A DNA stretch of 64,000 bases from Maribacter caenipelagi (lineage in GTDB: Bacteria; Bacteroidota; Bacteroidia; Flavobacteriales; Flavobacteriaceae): assembly GCF_004364175.1 (NCBI RefSeq), contig NZ_SNZW01000019.1, forward strand, positions 48,510-112,509. Reading direction: 5' to 3'. Under the pieces are notes generated by a model. That model did no database searches and had not been told where the DNA came from. It worked only from the letters and a program-made list of their open reading frames with translations. Positions 54,114 through 61,891 of the stretch are shown here, in pieces. Made by a program: the position numbers and the translations under genes. Each line of letters begins with the position of its first letter. The stretch's first letter is position 1.

Positions 54114-54227
54114 ACCGATGAAATTTCTTACGAATGTAGTGGGGGTTGCTTTGTTTTGGTACATATTTGTTGTGAATGTTGTCAATTATGTTGTAAAACA
54201 ATCTATAAACTATTTATTCTATCAATT

Positions 54228-56069
54228 TTATTTTTTGTTGAAGTGAAACCTGAAAGTGGTTCCTTCATTTGGCTTACTCTCAACCGTTATTTTACCATTC
54301 ATTGCATCTACCTGGTGTTTAGTAATATATAGACCTATACCTCTAGATTTTTTATTTTGATGAAAGGTTTTATAAAGACCAAACAATTCGTTGCCATATT
54401 TTTCTAAATCGATACCCAGACCGTTATCTTCTACACTTAGAATTGTGTAGTTTTTATTCTCTTCGATACTTAAAATGATGATTGGTTTTTTATCATCACA
54501 CCTGTATTTAATTGAGTTTGTAATACAGTTGGTTAAAATACTATTTAAATAGGCTGGTAGTGCCTTTACTTGAGTTGTCTCTGGTATTTCATTAATGATT
54601 TTACCATTTGTTTCTTTTAGTAGACCTGCCACATTCTGTTCAACAACAAATAAGCAGTCATTTAAAGAAAGTAATTTTTTCTCCTCATTAATGCTGGACT
54701 TTACGGCAACAATCTCTCTAAGCCCTCTTATTGTTTCAGATAAGTTGTCTGAAGCGCTAAACAACATGTTCATATATTTGTTACGCTGAATTTTTCCAGC
54801 TTCATCATTTAAAAAATTTAGTAAAAGTGAAAAATTCGTTGCATGTGTTTTTAGATTATGAGATACCATATGGGCAAAATTTAATAGTTGCTCATTTTTT
54901 TCTCTTGACGATGTAATGGTGTTCTTTAGGTTTCTTTCTAATTTTGTTTGTGAGGTTATATTCTCAAAAGTGCATAAAACTCTTTTAATACCAGAGGTAC
55001 CTTCAACTAGAGTACCACTCATTTTAATATTTATATTGTGTTTTTTTTGATTGGTATAGGTGAACTTAACAGGTTTAAAACAACCCTGTTCATTCAGTTC
55101 GTCTATAAGTTCAGTGCTTTTGTTTTTAACAGTATCGTTAATAAAATTCTTAAAATTATGACCTAAGAAGTGTTCTTTTTCAAAAGATGTAAGTTTGGCG
55201 AATTCATTATTTACGTCTAAAAAATTTCCATTTGAAAAGTCTATAATTGCTAATCCAAAAGGCACCTTTTCAAATAATGGATATTCAATTAATGCGTTGT
55301 CCTTAACTTCTATATTTGGCTTTGTTTCATTTTGAATATGTTGAATTGTACCAATTATTCTTGTACACTTACCATCTTTAAATTTTGGTCTACCAATGGT
55401 GTTGACCCATATGATGATGCCATCTTCTCTTTTAAGTTGTGCTTTTTCATTCCAAGGTATACCAGAGTTTATAGCTTCAAAAATAGCCTTCGTGATAACT
55501 TCTCTAGATTCTTCGGTATAATAACTTATTGCGTCTTCTAAATTGGGTTCAAATTTGGCAGATAAACCATAAATTTTATTTACAACCGGAGTCCAGTTTA
55601 ATTCTTCTTTAAGTACATCAAATTCCCAACTACCAATTTTGGCAACAGAACTTTTTTGATTTAGAATAAGTTTGGTTCTATTAAGTTCAATTTCAATCTC
55701 TTGAGTTTTTGAAATAGGTTCTACTTTAATGATAACGCCTATTATGTTGCCATAACCATCTTTCCAAGGATTTAGATGCCAAACAGAATCTTTAGAAGAG
55801 TACTGATTGTCCTTAGCATTATATTTAAACTTAATATCTCTTAATCCATCTAAGCTATATTTTAGTCTAGAAATAAAATCTTGAGATAAATCAGGAAATA
55901 AATCGAGAAAATATTTGCCTTCAATATCATTTAGGTCCAATTCAAAATTTGCCTGCCATCTAGGTGAAGCACTGATCAGTTTAAAATCTGTGTCAATTAT
56001 GACAATAGATGAAGGAATTTGATTGATCCAATCTAAAGAAAAAGATGAACTATTTTGTGCTTTGAACAT
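54228..56069 (-). CDS. PAS-domain sensor histidine kinase (paralog 2)
   Basis: 613 residues from ATG 56069 (a longer TTG start at 56111 is less likely). PAS domains: VIIDTDFKLISASPRW near the N-terminus, then SAKFEPNLEDAISYY and FLDVNNEFAKLT. The H-box is FAHMVSHNLKTHATNF, then ITNSIKYRCDDKKPI, DNGLGIDLE. No membrane helix. It has a close paralog at 52260-54113; the two lie in tandem, 114 bases apart. Confidence 0.9.
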   Translation of the reverse strand: MFKAQNSSSFSLDWINQIPSSIVIIDTDFKLISASPRWQANFELDLNDIEGKYFLDLFPDLSQDFISRLKYSLDGLRDIKFKYNAKDNQYSSKDSVWHLNPWKDGYGNIIGVIIKVEPISKTQEIEIELNRTKLILNQKSSVAKIGSWEFDVLKEELNWTPVVNKIYGLSAKFEPNLEDAISYYTEESREVITKAIFEAINSGIPWNEKAQLKREDGIIIWVNTIGRPKFKDGKCTRIIGTIQHIQNETKPNIEVKDNALIEYPLFEKVPFGLAIIDFSNGNFLDVNNEFAKLTSFEKEHFLGHNFKNFINDTVKNKSTELIDELNEQGCFKPVKFTYTNQKKHNINIKMSGTLVEGTSGIKRVLCTFENITSQTKLERNLKNTITSSREKNEQLLNFAHMVSHNLKTHATNFSLLLNFLNDEAGKIQRNKYMNMLFSASDNLSETIRGLREIVAVKSSINEEKKLLSLNDCLFVVEQNVAGLLKETNGKIINEIPETTQVKALPAYLNSILTNCITNSIKYRCDDKKPIIILSIEENKNYTILSVEDNGLGIDLEKYGNELFGLYKTFHQNKKSRGIGLYITKHQVDAMNGKITVESKPNEGTTFRFHFNKK

Positions 56070-56192
56070 GGTTAGAAAGAATTTTCCTATTAATTTATAG
56101 GAATATTCCAATTCTTTCTTACAAATTGTTGTGTTTTTACTTAAAAGTGTGGTTTTATGTGACTATTTTGTTGTGAGACCAATGAACTTCAT

Positions 56193-56645
56193 CTATTTTC
56201 TTACAGAATCGGGTACTAAGCCAGTGTAGTCACCACCATTACGTATTACGTCTCTTACAATAGATGAGCTGATGTATGATTTGCCCGATGAGGTCAATAG
56301 AAACACAGTTTCTATCTCAGATAATTTACGATTTGTATGTGCAATTGCCTTCTCAAATTCAAAATCACCAGGATTTCGTAATCCCCTTAAAATAAAATTT
56401 GCATCTACTTTCTTACAAAAATCAACAGTTAGACCTGTGTATGACTTTACTGAAATAGAGGGTACATCTTTAAATGCCTCTTCTATAAATGAAATACGCT
56501 GTTCTAAGCTGAACATGTATTTTTTATCAGCATTTTTTCCTATGGCGATAATAATTTCGTCAAACAAAGTTATACCACGCATAATAATATCATGATGCCC
56601 TAAAGTTAAAGGGTCAAAAGAACCAGGAAAAATTGCGCGTCTCAT
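56193..56645 (-). CDS. coaD: Phosphopantetheine adenylyltransferase
   Basis: 150 residues. FPGSFDPLTLGHHDII with the TXGH nucleotidyl motif, and SSSIVRDVIRNGGD at the end. It catalyses the penultimate step of CoA synthesis. It sits 31 bases after ddl in the same direction. Confidence 0.96.
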   Translation of the reverse strand: MRRAIFPGSFDPLTLGHHDIIMRGITLFDEIIIAIGKNADKKYMFSLEQRISFIEEAFKDVPSISVKSYTGLTVDFCKKVDANFILRGLRNPGDFEFEKAIAHTNRKLSEIETVFLLTSSGKSYISSSIVRDVIRNGGDYTGLVPDSVRK

Positions 56646-56676
56646 AGATGGGTTTTACGTTTTAAATATAGTTAAT

Positions 56677-57651
56677 TTAAGCCAATGCCTCTGTAATTGC
56701 ATACTCAAATAACATACCTAGCTCAATACCAGCTTCTTTGGCTTGTTGTGGTAATATACTCTCTGTCGTTAAACCAGGTGTAGTATTAATTTCTAATAAG
56801 AATGGTTCATTATCAATAAATATAAACTCACTTCTAGAAAAGCCTTTCATTTTTAGAACGTCGTATATTCTTTTAGCAGCGATCGTAACTTTTTCTAATT
56901 GTTCAGGGTTGATTCTTGCAGGAGTGATCTCTTGTGATTTACCTTCATATTTTGCTTGGTAGTCAAAGAAGTCATTTTCAGAAACAATTTCTGTAATCGG
57001 GAATACAGTAGTTTTTCCATTTAGTTTTAGTACGCCTACAGAAACTTCTGTACCATTAAGAAAACCTTCAATAATGATTTCATCATCTTCTTTATAAGCA
57101 GTTTCAATAGCACCTTTTAATTCTTCTGTTTTATAGACTTTAGTAATACCGAAACTACTACCAGACTTATTGGCCTTTACAAAACAAGGTAGTTTTACCT
57201 TATCTATAATTTTAGTTTCATTTATTTCATCACCTAAGTTTAGGTAATAAGAAGGTGCAGCTTTAATTCCGTAAGGTTTTAATACACTTAATAAATCTCT
57301 TTTATTGAAAGTTAGCGCTGCTTGATAAAAATCGCAAGAAGTGTGTTTTATTCCTAATAATTCAAAATAGGCCTGCATGAGTCCGTCTTCACCAGGTGAA
57401 CCGTGTATGGCATTAAAAACACAATCAAATGTTATAGAGGTATTGTTCAAAGGGATAGAAAAGTCGTTACGGTCAATTGGAGTTTCGTTACCGGCATCAT
57501 CTAAATAGACCCATTTATTCTTGAAAATATGTATTCTGTAAAGATTAAATTTTTCTTTGTTCAGATACTCATAGACCACATTTCCACTTTTAAGCGATAT
57601 TTTATATTCACTAGAATAACCGCCCATTATTATTGCAATATTTTTTTTCAT
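56677..57651 (-). CDS. ddl: D-alanine-D-alanine ligase
   Basis: 324 residues. ATP-grasp enzyme that makes the D-Ala-D-Ala dipeptide of peptidoglycan. IMGGYSSEYKISLKSG at the start, FVKANKSGSSFGITKVY, and LLEINTTPGLTTESILPQQA near the end are the family marks. It lies next to coaD and divergent from the PASTA gene. Confidence 0.95.
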   Translation of the reverse strand: MKKNIAIIMGGYSSEYKISLKSGNVVYEYLNKEKFNLYRIHIFKNKWVYLDDAGNETPIDRNDFSIPLNNTSITFDCVFNAIHGSPGEDGLMQAYFELLGIKHTSCDFYQAALTFNKRDLLSVLKPYGIKAAPSYYLNLGDEINETKIIDKVKLPCFVKANKSGSSFGITKVYKTEELKGAIETAYKEDDEIIIEGFLNGTEVSVGVLKLNGKTTVFPITEIVSENDFFDYQAKYEGKSQEITPARINPEQLEKVTIAAKRIYDVLKMKGFSRSEFIFIDNEPFLLEINTTPGLTTESILPQQAKEAGIELGMLFEYAITEALA

Positions 57652-57800
57652 TTGTATGGTCTATTAAGAATGTAAAAGCAAAGATGAAGCATTGAAATAA
57701 AATAAAAAAGAAAACAAACCGCATTCATGCAAATTGAATTAATTTATTATGTAAGATGTAACTATAAACCGAAGCTGCTAAAAGGTATGAGGGCATTTAC

Positions 57801-57808
57801 TATATTTG
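57801..57808 (+). promoter_or_regulatory. -7 promoter element (TATATTTG) for the PASTA-rluD operon
   Basis: Exact TAnnTTTG, 18 bases before the ATG at 57827. It overlaps the upstream TTG of a longer frame, which is thus rejected as the start. Confidence 0.5.
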
Positions 57809-57826
57809 TCGGGTCAAATAATATGT

Positions 57827-58417
57827 ATGAGAAATTTTTTTAATTTTTTAAAAAGTAAGACTTTTTTAATTCAGCTTGGTCTTGCCGTTTTGGTGTTGAT
57901 CATTACAATTTTTATTGTTTTAAGATACTTGAACAGTACTACCAACCATGGTGAGTTCGTAGAAGTACCAGACTTTTCTAAAAAATCTGTTATGGATATG
58001 AGAAAATCTATTGAAGAAGCAGGCTTGAGATATGAAGTACTTGATTCTGCAAATTACAATCCAGATTATCCTAGGTTTTCTATCATAGAACAGAACCCTA
58101 CGGCAGGATCAAAAGTGAAGGAAAATAGAAAAATATATTTTACTGTTAATCCGTCAGGATATAAAAAAGTAACCGTTCCTAAAATTATTCAAGTAACCAA
58201 ACGTAACGCATCTTCTATGTTGAAGGCAGTAGGGTTAGATGTACAAAGGGTAACCTATGTAGACGAATTGGGTAAGGATATGGTATACCAAATAAAATTT
58301 AAAGGCAAGTATATTAAGCCTGGCGATAAGCTACCTAAAACTTCTAAAATAGAGTTGATATGTGGTAATGGTAGTATTACAGAAAGAGCGGTAATTAAAT
58401 CGGAATCTGAAGATTAG
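57827..58417 (+). CDS. PASTA domain membrane protein
   Basis: 196 residues from ATG 57827. One N-terminal membrane helix (about 14-35, LIQLGLAVLVLIITIFIVLRY) and two extracytoplasmic PASTA repeats: FVEVPDFSKKSVMDMRKSIE and VTVPKIIQVTKRNASSMLKA. PASTA domains bind peptidoglycan-type ligands. Its stop abuts the next start (TAGATG). Confidence 0.92.
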   Translation: MRNFFNFLKSKTFLIQLGLAVLVLIITIFIVLRYLNSTTNHGEFVEVPDFSKKSVMDMRKSIEEAGLRYEVLDSANYNPDYPRFSIIEQNPTAGSKVKENRKIYFTVNPSGYKKVTVPKIIQVTKRNASSMLKAVGLDVQRVTYVDELGKDMVYQIKFKGKYIKPGDKLPKTSKIELICGNGSITERAVIKSESED

Positions 58418-59449
58418 ATGGAGGAGAATATTGTGCAGCCAGAGAATGAAGATGGAGAGCTTTTTGAGCACCATAGGGTAGTAGCGTCAAAAGGGCAAGA
58501 GCCATTACGTGTAGATAAATTTTTAATGAATTTCATTGAAAACGCTACAAGAAATAAAATACAACAATCGGCAAAAGACGGTCACGTTTGGGTTAATGAC
58601 CAAATCGTAAAATCGAATTATAAGGTCAAAGCGGGCGATGAGGTTAAGGTGTTATTTGAGCATCCGCCACATGAGTTTCTGTTAGTGCCAGAAGATATTC
58701 CTTTAGATATTGTTTATGAAGACGATGTTTTAATGGTAGTAAATAAACCTGCGGGTATGGTGGTGCACCCGGGGCATGGTAATTATTCGGGTACATTAAT
58801 AAATGCCTTAATTTTTCATACCGATAATTTACCGGCGAATAGTAACGAGAGACCGGGCTTGGTACATCGTATAGATAAAGACACATCTGGTTTGTTGGTA
58901 GTAGCAAAGACCGAAGCTGCTATGACCCATTTGGCAAAACAATTTTTTGATAAAACTTCAGAACGAGAGTATGTAGCTTTAGTTTGGGGTAATATAGAAG
59001 AAGATGAAGGTACTGTAGTTGGTCATGTAGGTAGAAACCCTAAAAACCGTTTACAGATGCATGTTTTTCCAGAAGGGGAAGAGGGCAAAGAAGCCGTTAC
59101 CCATTTTAAGGTATTAGAAAGGTTAGGCTATGTAACACTTGTATCATGTAAATTAGAGACAGGTAGAACGCATCAAATTCGTGTGCATATGAAATACATA
59201 GGTCATACGTTATTTAATGATGAGCGTTACGGTGGGGAGAAAATTTTAAAAGGAACAACATTTACAAAATACAAGCAATTTGTAGAGAACACTTTTAAAT
59301 TATTGCCTAGACAGGCTTTACATGCGAAGACATTAGGTTTTGTACACCCAGTAACCGGTGAGCATATGAGTTTCGATTCTGAAGTGCCAGAAGATATGAC
59401 CAGTGCTATTGAAAAATGGCGAGGTTATACTAAAAATAGCACAGAATAA
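58418..59449 (+). CDS. rluD: RluD-type 23S rRNA pseudouridine synthase
   Basis: 343 residues. An N-terminal S4 RNA-binding domain (RVDKFLMNFIENATRNKIQQ) and the catalytic Asp in GLVHRIDKDTSGLLVVAKT. RluD modifies positions in helix 69 of 23S rRNA. It directly follows the PASTA gene and is probably co-translated. Confidence 0.93.
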   Translation: MEENIVQPENEDGELFEHHRVVASKGQEPLRVDKFLMNFIENATRNKIQQSAKDGHVWVNDQIVKSNYKVKAGDEVKVLFEHPPHEFLLVPEDIPLDIVYEDDVLMVVNKPAGMVVHPGHGNYSGTLINALIFHTDNLPANSNERPGLVHRIDKDTSGLLVVAKTEAAMTHLAKQFFDKTSEREYVALVWGNIEEDEGTVVGHVGRNPKNRLQMHVFPEGEEGKEAVTHFKVLERLGYVTLVSCKLETGRTHQIRVHMKYIGHTLFNDERYGGEKILKGTTFTKYKQFVENTFKLLPRQALHAKTLGFVHPVTGEHMSFDSEVPEDMTSAIEKWRGYTKNSTE

Positions 59450-59487
59450 GTTTCTTCGATACCGCTATTTAAACTCTTTTTTATCTT

Positions 59488-59521
59488 TTGTAGGTCTTCC
59501 TATTTATCCTGTTTATTTTTG
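59488..59521 (+). promoter_or_regulatory. Promoter (-33 TTG, -7 TATTTTTG) for yaaA
   Basis: TTG at 59488-59490 and TATTTTTG at 59514-59521, 23 bases apart, at the upper limit. The box ends 18 bases before the ATG at 59540. Confidence 0.5.
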
Positions 59522-59539
59522 GACATCTAAAATTGCACT

Positions 59540-60301
59540 ATGAAAATTGTTATTTCTCCGGCTAAGTCATTGAATTACGAAAGTGAGCTTCCAATGGCTA
59601 AATTTACTTTACCAGAATTTATAGAAGATGCTGAAAAACTTAATAAAATACTGAAGAAAAAGAAGCCGACGGCACTTTCAGAATTGATGTCTATTTCAGA
59701 CAATTTAGCGCAGTTGAACTGGCAGCGTAATCAAGATTTTACGACACCGTTTACACCAGAGAATTCTCGACCTGCAATTTATGCTTTTAGTGGTGATGTA
59801 TATACAGGCTTAGACGCGTATACCTTGTCTGAAGAAAAAATGGATAAGCTACAAGAAAGTCTTAGAATTTTATCGGGACAATATGGTATGCTTAAACCTC
59901 TAGATTTAATGCAGCCTTACCGTTTAGAAATGGGTACTTCATTAAAAATTGGCAGAAAGAAGAACTTATATGAATACTGGGGCAGTAGACTTACTGATCA
60001 TTTAAATGATGAAATGATTGATGGTGAGTTACTCGTTAATTTGGCGAGTAACGAATATTATAGTGCATTACAACCAAAGCGTATTAAAGCAGAAATTATT
60101 ACTCCGATTTTTAAAGATTGGAAAAATGATAAGTTGAAGATTATTAGCTTTTTTGCGAAGAAAGCCAGAGGTGCTATGGTGAGGTATATTTTAGACTCAG
60201 ACGCAAAAACACTTACAGATATTAAAGGCTTTAATCTAGACGATTATGAATTTAGTCAAGAGCATACCTTAAAAGAAAATCAGCCAGTGTTTATCAGATA
60301 A
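59540..60301 (+). CDS. yaaA: Peroxide stress protein YaaA
   Basis: 253 residues, full length for the UPF0246/DUF328 family. [15 protein letters not shown] at the N-terminus, [14 protein letters not shown] and [20 protein letters not shown] in the middle. In E. coli YaaA lowers free iron under peroxide stress. It has its own promoter. Confidence 0.95.
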   Translation: MKIVISPAKSLNYESELPMAKFTLPEFIEDAEKLNKILKKKKPTALSELMSISDNLAQLNWQRNQDFTTPFTPENSRPAIYAFSGDVYTGLDAYTLSEEKMDKLQESLRILSGQYGMLKPLDLMQPYRLEMGTSLKIGRKKNLYEYWGSRLTDHLNDEMIDGELLVNLASNEYYSALQPKRIKAEIITPIFKDWKNDKLKIISFFAKKARGAMVRYILDSDAKTLTDIKGFNLDDYEFSQEHTLKENQPVFIR

Positions 60302-60346
60302 AATATAATCTAGTCTTTTTCGTTCTTAGCTATATAAAAGACGTCT

Positions 60347-60712
60347 ATGAAAAGGGTTTTATTACTTTCTGTTATTTGTGTTGTATTGTTATTCTCTTGT
60401 ACCGATAGAGATGATGAGGTTAACTTGGTAAATATTCGTATTCAAAATAGTACAAAACTCTTTTTTAACGAAGTACGTATTGCAGAAAGAGATACGGTTT
60501 ATGAGAATATTGCAGCTGGTGAATTCTCAGAATATATAGAGTTTGAAACTGCATATGCAAATGCTGCTGTTTCTATATTAACCGATTCGACTAGTTTAAA
60601 TTATATTCCTACAGCGGTATCTTCAGATTCTTTGCCTATAGGTTTTTATACCTACGAAATTAGCTTAGATGAAGAAAATCAAGTAGGGTTGACATTTAGA
60701 ATAGATGATTAA
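60347..60712 (+). CDS. Small lipoprotein of unknown function
   Basis: 121 residues with a lipoprotein signal: Cys18 in LLFSCTD. The mature part is a short beta-rich domain (VNIRIQNSTKLFFNEV, YTYEISLDEEN). I do not recognise it. It lies 45 bases after yaaA and converges on the THX gene with 2 bases between. Confidence 0.78.
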   Translation: MKRVLLLSVICVVLLFSCTDRDDEVNLVNIRIQNSTKLFFNEVRIAERDTVYENIAAGEFSEYIEFETAYANAAVSILTDSTSLNYIPTAVSSDSLPIGFYTYEISLDEENQVGLTFRIDD

Positions 60713-60714
60713 AA

Positions 60715-60843
60715 TTATTTCTTTTTATTGATTTTTATTTTTTCTTCTACAGTAGGTCTCTTTTTAATTTTACGTGGTCGTCTTGCCCCGTAAGAATTAT
60801 TAGATATTTTTCCTTTTTTCGATTTTTTATCTCCCTTGCCCAT
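60715..60843 (-). CDS. 30S ribosomal protein THX
   Basis: 42 residues, a very basic peptide missed by usual length limits. It starts MGKGDKKSKKGKISNNSYGA and continues RRPRKIKKRP, matching the bTHX family's GKGDKKT..GKI and GSYG.RRPRKKK pattern. THX binds the head of the 30S subunit. The C-terminal tail (VEEKIKINKKK) is longer than in Thermus. The gene is isolated, opposite its neighbours. Confidence 0.88.
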   Translation of the reverse strand: MGKGDKKSKKGKISNNSYGARRPRKIKKRPTVEEKIKINKKK

Positions 60844-60926
60844 AACTAGTTTTTTTAGGTTTCTTTTAAAGTTAGTAATTTAGAAATCATTAGAGCGTAT
60901 TATATGCTCAAGAGAATAAAACTATA

Positions 60927-61595
60927 ATGCAATACGTATTTAAGCATACTCACCCTTACAATCCTTTTATTGACTATAGTACCGAAAAACTAATTGTAGG
61001 TACTTTGCCACCACCTCGTTTTACGACGGGCGAGTTGAAGGACGGTGATGTCGATTTCTGTTATGGTAGTAAAGACGGACAGCTATGGCCTATTCTAAAT
61101 AAAATCTTCGATTTAAACCTAAAGTTTGAAACAACTGTTGAGGCAATAGCACAACGCAAAGCATTTTTGAAGCATAGAAAAATTGGAGTATGTGATATAG
61201 TAGCTTCTGCAGAACGTGAAAAAATAGATGCATCAGATATTGGTATGCAAAATATTGAATTAAGAGATGTTCTGAGTTATTTAGAAAAGTATACCAAAGT
61301 ACATACGCTTTTGTTTACAGGAGGAAACAGCAAAAACGGGCCAGAGTATTTTTTCAGAAAACATTTAAAAGAGTATTCGGTATCATTAGTTAGAATTTCT
61401 GATGAAGTGCCTAGAATTCATGAATTCATTCATCCTAGTACTGGTAAAACGATTAAAACGGTCTCTTTAATTGCACCTTCTGGGGCGGCAAATAGGGCAG
61501 TGGGTAGTCTTAAGGAGTATAAAAAGATGAAGCTGCAAGATGCAACTTTTAATACGGTAGATTTTCGAGTGCTTCAGTATAAAGATTTCTTCTGA
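60927..61595 (+). CDS. Uracil-DNA-glycosylase-like family protein
   Basis: 222 residues. LIVGTLPPPRF resembles the UDG-superfamily active-site loop (G-T-P-P), and QLWPILNKIF and SLIAPSGAANRAVG recall the FWP and PSP.. motifs of the Mug/UDG families. The residues that would cut bases are not clearly conserved, so glycosylase activity is uncertain. Function unknown. Confidence 0.72.
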   Translation: MQYVFKHTHPYNPFIDYSTEKLIVGTLPPPRFTTGELKDGDVDFCYGSKDGQLWPILNKIFDLNLKFETTVEAIAQRKAFLKHRKIGVCDIVASAEREKIDASDIGMQNIELRDVLSYLEKYTKVHTLLFTGGNSKNGPEYFFRKHLKEYSVSLVRISDEVPRIHEFIHPSTGKTIKTVSLIAPSGAANRAVGSLKEYKKMKLQDATFNTVDFRVLQYKDFF

Positions 61596-61628
61596 AATAA
61601 AATAAATTTTCAAAACTTCTTAAAACTA

Positions 61629-61661
61629 AAAAGAGTCTTGCTTTTAAAACAAGACTCTTTT
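61629..61661 (+). terminator. Rho-independent terminator after the UDG-like gene
   Basis: Stem AAAAGAGTCTTG / CAAGACTCTTTT with a nine-base loop. Confidence 0.82.
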
Positions 61662-61859
61662 ACGAGAACACTATATGAAAATGAAAAAATTTATTATTTA
61701 TTTACACCGTAAAGATATATAGCATATCACGTATTTTAGAATATTTGTTGTCAATACGCATTATTTTGTGGTATACTTCTATGAATATGATATTTCACAA
61801 AAATGATTCTCTAATTTCTTTTGGAATAGCGATATTTATGTTCGAATTTTAGAAAGTTT

Positions 61860-61875
61860 GCCGTAATGATACGGC
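61860..61875 (+). promoter_or_regulatory. Short hairpin in the ppc leader
   Basis: GCCGTA-ATGA-TACGGC, a perfect six-pair stem, 16 bases before the ppc start and followed by TTAAAGTTTTT. It could be a leader structure or a weak terminator; the stem is too short to be sure. The rest of 61662-61859 holds no supported gene. Confidence 0.35.
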
Positions 61876-61891
61876 TTAAAGTTTTTGATAT

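Noticed and set aside
61780-61853. A 23-codon frame (starting ATG AAT ATG) before ppc as a leader peptide
   Set aside because: No codon bias toward a regulatory amino acid and no terminator/antiterminator pair; too short to support.
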